Origin: Legionella bononiensis
Lineage (GTDB): Bacteria > Pseudomonadota > Gammaproteobacteria > Legionellales > Legionellaceae
Reading direction: 5' to 3'
DNA length: 64,000 nucleotides
NCBI RefSeq assembly: GCF_016786215.1
Contig: NZ_JADOBG010000011.1
Location: forward strand, 84,919 to 148,918
The position numbers and the translations under genes are program-made. Shown here one piece after another: positions 58,354 through 64,000 of the stretch. Positions within the stretch are counted from its first letter, which is position 1, and every line of letters starts with the position of its first letter. The notes beneath the pieces were generated by a model that saw only the letters and a list, made by a program, of their open reading frames with translations, searched no databases and was not told where the DNA came from.

Positions 58354-59043
58354 TTATTGCATACGTTTTATTAATTCGTCCCATTTGCCTAAACCTTTGG
58401 ATTGTCCCATAAAGGACCCTTGACCACGTTGTTTAGCAAGCCATAAACCTTCTCCATTAAAACTGTATATTGGTTTGAGATCAGTGCGTTTGGACGCCCG
58501 CAGTATCTCGGGTTCCAAACTGTCTAAAATAAGGGGCTCAGCTTCGGGTGATGGATAATAAGATAAAACCATATGTGCCTGATTTAATTTAAGTGATGTA
58601 ACGTAAGTAATTCTCAATCGTTCCGTTGGCACACCTAAGGTGATCAAAGTAAAATATTTAATGATCGCATAATCCTCACAATCTCCTCCGCCATCGATAA
58701 TAAATTCATCAGGAGATTTCCAATAATCCTCAATACCTTCGGATTGCATATCAGACTCATACCCAAATTGATTAAAAAAAGAATTTACTTTCTCTAATTT
58801 TATGTCAATGGATTCATTTTCCAGAGTTTTTATTAAATTACCCCAGGCTCGAAATCTTTTTTTGATATCACCTTGGGATTTTTGCTCCATTTGTTGAATT
58901 TTTTCAAGACTTATAGGAGTAGAAGCATAAAGACCAGAATGGAATGAATAAAAAAAAGCCAGGCACACCAAAAGAAGTGTGCCTGGTGTTCCATTATGCT
59001 TTTTGGGGCCGATTTTTGAATGTAACAAGTACCCCTTGTACAT
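58354..59043 (-). CDS. lapG: LapG-type periplasmic cysteine protease
   Basis: This 229-aa transglutaminase-like cysteine protease (BTLCP) has catalytic Cys in IIDGGGDCEDYAIIKY, His in NQAHMVLSY and Asp in LILDSLEP. An N-terminal hydrophobic stretch (TLLLVCLAFFYSFHSGLYAS) exports it. In known systems it cuts large surface adhesins at a di-Ala site unless held by LapD. The ATG at 59043 has a strong AAAGGA site eight bases upstream and overlaps tolC by 50 bases. An intrinsic terminator lies inside this translated N-terminal part. Confidence 0.9.
   Translation of the reverse strand: MYKGYLLHSKIGPKKHNGTPGTLLLVCLAFFYSFHSGLYASTPISLEKIQQMEQKSQGDIKKRFRAWGNLIKTLENESIDIKLEKVNSFFNQFGYESDMQSEGIEDYWKSPDEFIIDGGGDCEDYAIIKYFTLITLGVPTERLRITYVTSLKLNQAHMVLSYYPSPEAEPLILDSLEPEILRASKRTDLKPIYSFNGEGLWLAKQRGQGSFMGQSKGLGKWDELIKRMQ
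58951..58986 (-). terminator. Intrinsic terminator inside the lapG 5' coding end
   Basis: On the minus strand CCAGGCACAC and GTGTGCCTGG form a perfect 10-bp stem with an 8-base loop, followed by C and seven T. It starts 7 bases after the tolC stop but lies within the lapG reading frame. Confidence 0.9.
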
Positions 59044-60718
59044 GAGCCAGTTCCTTTAATCGTTCCATTCCATTACCTGCATGCCCACGATATTCATAAG
59101 GTCCTACAAGCACTGACAAGCGATTATCACACCTGGTTATGAACGCTGAAAAACCAAGACCAATCAAACGATTTACCAGTGCAACAGCATTACTTTTTAC
59201 ATTGAAAACACCTGCTGAAACATACCATAATTTAGGCGTTACCTGCTGAGGATAAGTAGTATTCTTATCGATTATCGCCTTGTTTATTGGAGTTGTTTCC
59301 ATATTTTTAACAGGCTGAGCCAAAAGCATGGGATGATCCGTATCATTAGGATAAGGTATTTCATCCATTTTTTTATTTAACAAAATATGCGTTTGAGCTG
59401 AGCTAAATACATCATTATTTACTACATTAACAGGTAATCTTAGTTTTAAATAATACAATAATCTACCCATTCCATTCAGAATTCTAAACCGTGACAGCAT
59501 CTCGTCGTTTTGACCTTGAGCCAGCTCAATTTCAGATTGATAATACTCATTCTGAGAATCCAGCAGGTCAAGCAGAGTTCTTTTTCCTACCTTAAACTCA
59601 TCCTGATAGGCAGTACGTGTTTTTCGTGAAGCAATGACATGTGTTTTTAGAGGTTTTAATCTGAGTGTTGCAGAAGTATACGTATTCCAGGACAACCTGA
59701 TTGCTTCCTTCAATTGAAGCAAACTACGATTTTTTATTTCATACGCTTCCTGAACCTGATACGCAGTCTGACGAACATAAGCCTCATCTGCTCCACCACG
59801 GAAGGCATTATAATTCATACGAATTGCAGCAAGATCTGAATTATTCGGTCCAACCAAACCGCTAAGATTCCTGTTTTTGGAAGCACTCAATACCAAATCG
59901 ACTTTGGGATAATATGCGGCTCTTGCTACTTCATACTGAGCTTTAGCCTGCTTGATGTCTGCATAACTGGATTTAATTGTAGGATGATTATCCAATCCTT
60001 TTTCAAGTGCCTTAGTCAAGGTACTTGGCAATTCCTTATTAGTTGGTATATGTGGCCATGTCAAATGTTCAGGCCATTTTCCTACCAGTTTCGCATAGTT
60101 AATACGCACTTCCTGAAGATTGGCCTGGGCACTAATTTTATTGGATTCAGCCAGAGCAAGTCTTGCGACTGCCTGATCTACTTCAGCTTCACGCGAAATT
60201 CCTGCATCCGCCCGCTCTTTAATCATTTTAAAAACGGCTCTATGAGCTTGCAGGTTACTTACAGAATACCTATATAAACGTTCATGCATTAATACTGCCA
60301 GATAAGCCTTAGTGATATCCAGAGCCAAGTCTTCAGCAACACCCTGAGTTTTCCAACGTTGGCCTTGAGTTAGGTATTGATTTCGTTTGACTTCATTAAC
60401 TATCCCGCCACCAGCAAACAAATTCTGCTTAAACTCCACTGCAGATTCGGTACGATCTAATATGGCAACATTAGTATCATCAATCGCCGTAGTGGTTGGA
60501 TTTAAACTTCTCTCGCGACCAAAGCCACCAGTCACATCAATTGTAGGATAATAAGCACCTTTAGCCTTATCAATCCCTTGTTTGGCAGACAATCCCTTTG
60601 CTGTATTTGACAAAACATCCGGATTTGAAATCATGCCATGTTGAACAGCATCATATAAAGTATCAGCAGCTGCATACGATGAACCAAGAACAGCAACCAA
60701 TATTATCGCATGTCTCAT
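58994..60718 (-). CDS. tolC: TolC-family outer-membrane efflux protein with C-terminal SPOR domain
   Basis: This 574-aa protein has a signal peptide (1-18) and the two OEP halves expected of TolC (LYDAVQHGMISNPDVLS at the N-terminus; GRRTLLDLLDSQNEYYQSEIELAQ-type segment GKRTLLDLLDSQNEYYQ at about 375-395). After residue about 430 comes a linker and at about 490-568 a SPOR domain (LWYVSAGVFNVKSNAVALVNRLIGLGF, LSVLVGPYEYRGHAGNGMERLKEL) that normally binds denuded glycan in peptidoglycan. It serves type I secretion and drug efflux. The neighbour genes lapG and lapD point to type I secretion of a large adhesin, not encoded here. Confidence 0.93.
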   Translation of the reverse strand: MRHAIILVAVLGSSYAAADTLYDAVQHGMISNPDVLSNTAKGLSAKQGIDKAKGAYYPTIDVTGGFGRERSLNPTTTAIDDTNVAILDRTESAVEFKQNLFAGGGIVNEVKRNQYLTQGQRWKTQGVAEDLALDITKAYLAVLMHERLYRYSVSNLQAHRAVFKMIKERADAGISREAEVDQAVARLALAESNKISAQANLQEVRINYAKLVGKWPEHLTWPHIPTNKELPSTLTKALEKGLDNHPTIKSSYADIKQAKAQYEVARAAYYPKVDLVLSASKNRNLSGLVGPNNSDLAAIRMNYNAFRGGADEAYVRQTAYQVQEAYEIKNRSLLQLKEAIRLSWNTYTSATLRLKPLKTHVIASRKTRTAYQDEFKVGKRTLLDLLDSQNEYYQSEIELAQGQNDEMLSRFRILNGMGRLLYYLKLRLPVNVVNNDVFSSAQTHILLNKKMDEIPYPNDTDHPMLLAQPVKNMETTPINKAIIDKNTTYPQQVTPKLWYVSAGVFNVKSNAVALVNRLIGLGFSAFITRCDNRLSVLVGPYEYRGHAGNGMERLKELAHVQGVLVTFKNRPQKA

Positions 60719-60810
60719 GCCACTTCCTCATCCCTATTAAAAGAAAAAAATTTATAGAATAATTCGATCCTACTAAGTTAATTCATGTGACAGGTTGCTT
60801 CAATAGATTT

Positions 60811-60840
60811 TTGAATTCTTTTTTTATCTGCTACTATAAG
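60811..60840 (+). promoter_or_regulatory. Predicted promoter of xseA
   Basis: TTGAAT (60811-60816) and TATAAG (60835-60840) are spaced by 18 bases, 33 bases before the xseA ATG. The 154-base gap also holds the tolC promoter on the other strand. Confidence 0.45.
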
Positions 60841-60872
60841 CAAATGATTGATTTGCAGGATATTTTTTCATT

Positions 60873-62204
60873 ATGGTTGCTCTTTTCTCAGTAGTGTCGG
60901 TCAGTCAACTGAACAGACAAGTAAAAAGCTATCTTGAAAATGAAATGGGGGTAGTTCATGTTGAAGGTGAAATTTCAAATTTAAGCAAACCCTCATCCGG
61001 ACATTTTTATTTCACTCTAAAAGACAGCTCAGCTCAAATTCGCTGTGTGTTTTTTAAAAACAGGCATTTTGGATCTGCAGCAGGACAACTTGGTGATGGG
61101 AAGCAAATCGTGGCAAGTGGTACATTAAGTCTTTACGAAGCTCGGGGAGACTATCAGCTCATAGTCGATCAAATAACGGATGCAGGTCTTGGAGAACTCT
61201 ATCAACGATTTGAAGAACTGAAAAATAAACTTGCATCCGAAGGATTATTTAATCCCGCCAGGAAAAAAAAGATACCCGAGATACCAAAAACCATAGGAAT
61301 TATCACTTCAGCGAGTGGCGCTGCTCTTCGTGATATTTTATCAACTTTGGCACGTCGTTTTCCCCTGGCACATATCATCATCTATCCAAGTGAAGTCCAA
61401 GGTGCAACAGCACCGCAACAACTGATTAAAGCCTTGCAATTTGCCAATGCAAACCCTCGATGCGATGTACTGATATTGGCTCGGGGTGGAGGGAGCATAG
61501 AGGATTTATGGGCCTTTAATAACGAACAGCTGGCACGTGAAATCGCCGTCAGTACTATTCCCATAGTATCTGGTGTAGGGCATGAAACCGATTTTACGAT
61601 TGCAGATTTCGTAGCCGATCTCAGAGCCGAAACACCAACAGCTGCCGCGATCGCCGTTACCCCGAACTGTGTTGAGCTAATAAATCGTATTAATCAGGCA
61701 ATAACCCGCTTACACACGACAATATCACGATTCATACAGAACCATCAGCTGAAAGTCAGCCACTTATTAGACAAAATCTCATCGCCGCGGCAAACCATCA
61801 TTTCTTATTGGCAAACAGTAGACTATATGGAACGACAATTAGTAGCAAATCAAACTCAATTGATTAACCGAAAACAACAGGATGTGAGTCGCTGTTTATT
61901 TTTGTTGCATGCAAACAATCCGAAAACGCAAATAGAACAAACCCAGATCCGCATCAATCAAATCGTGTTACAGCTAATTCATCATATCAAAAATAAAGTC
62001 ATTCAACTGAGGCATCAATTGGCAAATAATTTGTCAACTTTGCACGCGGTAAGCCCCTTGGCTACACTAGAAAGAGGATATGCTATAGCCACGATAAACA
62101 ATAAAGTAATTTTTACTACACAACAAGTACATATAGGAGATGCCATAGAAGTACGTTTGGCAAAAGGCAATCTAGCTTGTGAAGTAACTCACATTAAGGA
62201 CTGA
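60873..62204 (+). CDS. xseA: Exodeoxyribonuclease VII large subunit
   Basis: This 443-aa protein has an N-terminal OB fold (VEGEISNLSKPSSGHFYFTLKDSSAQIRCVFFK), the catalytic core with TIGIITSASGAALRDIL and ILARGGGSIEDLWAFNNEQLAREIA, then GVGHETDFTIADFVADLRAETPTAAA, a long coiled coil and C-terminal LERGYAI. With XseB it degrades single-stranded DNA. The length is typical. Confidence 0.96.
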   Translation: MVALFSVVSVSQLNRQVKSYLENEMGVVHVEGEISNLSKPSSGHFYFTLKDSSAQIRCVFFKNRHFGSAAGQLGDGKQIVASGTLSLYEARGDYQLIVDQITDAGLGELYQRFEELKNKLASEGLFNPARKKKIPEIPKTIGIITSASGAALRDILSTLARRFPLAHIIIYPSEVQGATAPQQLIKALQFANANPRCDVLILARGGGSIEDLWAFNNEQLAREIAVSTIPIVSGVGHETDFTIADFVADLRAETPTAAAIAVTPNCVELINRINQAITRLHTTISRFIQNHQLKVSHLLDKISSPRQTIISYWQTVDYMERQLVANQTQLINRKQQDVSRCLFLLHANNPKTQIEQTQIRINQIVLQLIHHIKNKVIQLRHQLANNLSTLHAVSPLATLERGYAIATINNKVIFTTQQVHIGDAIEVRLAKGNLACEVTHIKD

Positions 62205-62212
62205 ACACGATC

Positions 62213-63109
62213 ATGAACAAACTATTTCTTTGTACCGCCCTCTTCTTATGGAGTTTATCAACCAGTACATTTGCCATAGCTTTACCCGAGAATCATGCGG
62301 TCAATGGTGGATTAACCATAATTCCCATAGACATTAAAAAACAACCAGAAGCTTATTATCATGGGAACAAAATACCGGTCGTTCCCAGTGTTAAACCGAA
62401 TCAGTGGTTGCTTATTGTAGCCATACCGTTAAATAATAGTGAACCAATTCAATATCTGGACATTACAAAACCCGTAAAAACAACCATCCCGTTTCAAGTC
62501 AGCAATAAATTTTATACTACTCAATTTTTAAATATTAAAGACATTAGCAAGGTAGATCCACAACCACAAGATTTATTACGTATCAAAAATGAAACCCAAA
62601 AGTTAGCCCAGATCTATGCAACCTACTCCAATGCCAATCCATTCAAACAACAATTTACAGCTCCGCTACGTGGACCCATAAGCAGTTTATTCGGCTTGAA
62701 AAGAGTTTATAACAAACAACCCAGAGATCCCCATTCAGGACTTGATATTGCAACACCCGAAGGTGAGCCTATTCATGCAGTAAACGATGGTATTGTGGTA
62801 GAAACCGGTGATTATTTTTTTACTGGAAATACGGTGATTATTGACCATGGTATGGGTGTATTTTCCCTTTATGCTCATCTGAGCAAAATTCTTGTAAAAA
62901 CTGGTGAACCAATAAAACAGGGGCAAGAACTTGGCCTTGTAGGAATGACCGGAAGGGTCACAGGACCTCATCTGCATTGGACCATGATAGTCAATCAAAC
63001 TTTGGTTGAACCCTTACTTTTTGTACCCATTCGCAATATTGCAATCACCCCGCCAGCTCAACCCCAAAAATCGGTTAAAAAAGACGAATCACCCATGGTA
63101 AAATCATGA
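62213..63109 (+). CDS. M23 (LytM) peptidase
   Basis: This 298-aa exported protein has a signal peptide (1-22). The C-terminal half is a LytM domain: SSLFGLKRVYNKQPRDPHSGLDIATPEGEPIHA with the metal-binding His and Asp, VIIDHGMGVFSLYAHL and the HLHW motif. All zinc ligands are present, so it should be an active endopeptidase on peptidoglycan cross-links. It lies 8 bases after xseA and overlaps the rhomboid gene by 4. Confidence 0.93.
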   Translation: MNKLFLCTALFLWSLSTSTFAIALPENHAVNGGLTIIPIDIKKQPEAYYHGNKIPVVPSVKPNQWLLIVAIPLNNSEPIQYLDITKPVKTTIPFQVSNKFYTTQFLNIKDISKVDPQPQDLLRIKNETQKLAQIYATYSNANPFKQQFTAPLRGPISSLFGLKRVYNKQPRDPHSGLDIATPEGEPIHAVNDGIVVETGDYFFTGNTVIIDHGMGVFSLYAHLSKILVKTGEPIKQGQELGLVGMTGRVTGPHLHWTMIVNQTLVEPLLFVPIRNIAITPPAQPQKSVKKDESPMVKS

Positions 63110-63681
63110 TCAATGAACTCGGAAGCAGCCTGGATTTAATCATCATTCAAACGCAGAATAATTCCAGAACCCTTGGAATTATTCTGCTTATTCCCTGGTC
63201 AGTGTTTTTTATCAGTCATTTTATTACGAAACGAATTCTGTTACTGGGTATTATTCCAAGACACCTTCGTGGACTCCCTGGAATTATTTGTGCTCCGTTG
63301 CTCCATGCAAACTTTAATCATATATTTTTCAACTCAATTCCTTTACTGGTGTTAAGTAATTTTATTCTAATTAATGGTCTGTATTATTATCTTGTAGTGA
63401 CTTTCTTCATCACTGTGCTCAGCGGTCTGGCAATCTGGTGTTTCGCCAAACCTGGTTTGCATATAGGCGCCAGTGCTTTAATAACCGGTTACTGGGGATT
63501 TTTGATTAGTAATATTTATCAACAAGGCACCTTAACCACAGTAATTTTGGGATTGGTGAGTCTGTATTATTTTGCCGGTATCTTTTTTGGAATATTTCCA
63601 AGAGAAAAGGGAGTATCCTGGGAAGGTCACTTATTCGGATTACTTGCTGGTTTGGCGACCAGTTACTTGCTTACTCTGTAA
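63106..63681 (+). CDS. Rhomboid-family intramembrane serine protease
   Basis: This 191-aa polytopic protein has six hydrophobic helices. Rhomboid features are the HANFNHIFFN loop (His67, His72, Asn76), the nucleophile Ser123 in HIGASALITGYWGFL, and the catalytic His175 in WEGHLFGLLAG. The usual GxSG reads GASA, common in some active families. It cleaves transmembrane segments of other proteins. It is last in an xseA-M23-rhomboid unit. Confidence 0.88.
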   Translation: MINELGSSLDLIIIQTQNNSRTLGIILLIPWSVFFISHFITKRILLLGIIPRHLRGLPGIICAPLLHANFNHIFFNSIPLLVLSNFILINGLYYYLVVTFFITVLSGLAIWCFAKPGLHIGASALITGYWGFLISNIYQQGTLTTVILGLVSLYYFAGIFFGIFPREKGVSWEGHLFGLLAGLATSYLLTL

Positions 63682-63703
63682 CCTCGCAATTACCTCAGAT
63701 AAC

Positions 63704-64000
63704 ATCTTCTTGAGTACAGCGAAGGATCTCCCATAAGTTGCCACAGTGCCATGCTCTGGTGATCCCTGATTGCAATCGGGATGACGTGTTCTGGAGTTCT
63801 AGTGGTTTCATAAGCTACAACGTCATCCTGAGCGCAGCGAAGGATCTCCAAAAGTTGGTACAGTGCCATACTCTGGAGATCCCTCATTGCATTCGGGATG
63901 ACGTGCTCTGGAGTTATAGTGGTTTCATAAGGTACAACGTCATCCTGAGCGCAGCGAAGGATCTCCATAAGTTGCCACAGTGCCATGCTCTGGAGATCAC
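63704..64000. repeat. 117-bp tandem array, cut by the window end
   Basis: Units with a 117-base period (cores at 63821 and 63938) contain the same two arms as the 52.4 kb array (CGTCATCCTGAGCGCAGCGAAGG and its complement ending CGGGATGACG), but with a different and longer spacer (GTGGTTTCATAA). The first unit is partial. The region holds no gene; open frames across it are a by-product of the repeat length. Confidence 0.9.

Noticed and set aside
63690..63986. Open frame in the 117-bp array
   Set aside because: Same repeat-length effect.

Overview
The window looks like a chromosomal segment from a Legionella species (Gammaproteobacteria). The DNA is AT-rich. Several genes match families typical of that genus: a large protein with a SidE-type phosphodiesterase domain, FleQ, LapD/LapG with TolC, and split PntAA/PntAB. 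From memory, the order of housekeeping genes resembles the lpg0827-lpg0880 part of L. pneumophila, but the accessory genes and repeats between them differ, so a non-pneumophila species is likely. This assignment is inference; no search was run.

Layout. 1-4.7 kb: secreted and envelope proteins (two putative beta-barrels, a CAP-domain protein, an IPT/TIG plus DUF1566-like protein). 4.8-7.6 kb: pntAA-pntAB-pntB transhydrogenase operon. 7.7-11.1 kb: two secreted proteins of unknown function around prfC. 11.2-14.2 kb: a valine-type catabolic operon (acyl-CoA dehydrogenase, enoyl-CoA hydratase, 3-hydroxyisobutyryl-CoA hydrolase). 14.4-18.5 kb: recQ, an L,D-transpeptidase and an amidase. 18.9-23.2 kb: accessory island with the 1205-aa SidE-PDE-like candidate effector and a small partner gene. 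23.2-26.6 kb: formyltransferase, dipeptide epimerase and ATP-grasp ligase. 26.7-33.8 kb: DNA glycosylase, dodecin and a complete ccmABCDEFGHI cytochrome c maturation operon, including a 52-aa ccmD. 33.9-39.9 kb: sohB, a Lys/Glu-rich small protein, an orphan 655-aa protein, fleQ and a twin Cys-rich secreted protein. 40.0-40.9 kb: a composite repeat element. 40.9-46.3 kb: nif3-like, murA, bolA-like and mlaFEDCB, all on the minus strand. 46.5-52.1 kb: kdsD-kdsC-lptC-lptA-lptB-trpG-trpD-trpC on the plus strand. 52.1-56.3 kb: a tiny Pro/Glu-rich gene, a 99-bp tandem array, an SDR, a flavin monooxygenase and a lipoprotein hydrolase. 56.4-60.7 kb: lapD-lapG-tolC. 60.9-63.7 kb: xseA, an M23 peptidase and a rhomboid protease. 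A second tandem array runs off the right end.

How the genes work together. Much of the window concerns the envelope: KDO synthesis and LPS transport (kdsD/kdsC/lptCAB), phospholipid retrograde transport (mlaFEDCB), peptidoglycan (murA, L,D-transpeptidase, M23), and adhesin release (TolC, LapG, LapD). Ccm supplies c-type cytochromes and Pnt balances NADPH.

Most unusual points: (1) a family of terminally inverted elements with different cargo, one copy carrying two opposed arrays of 23-bp repeats; (2) a strong intrinsic terminator placed inside the translated start of lapG; (3) a TolC protein with a C-terminal SPOR domain; (4) the SidE-PDE-like protein with a very large unassigned C-terminal part; (5) the formyltransferase/epimerase/ATP-grasp cluster. 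No tRNA, rRNA, CRISPR array, integrase or full insertion sequence was seen.
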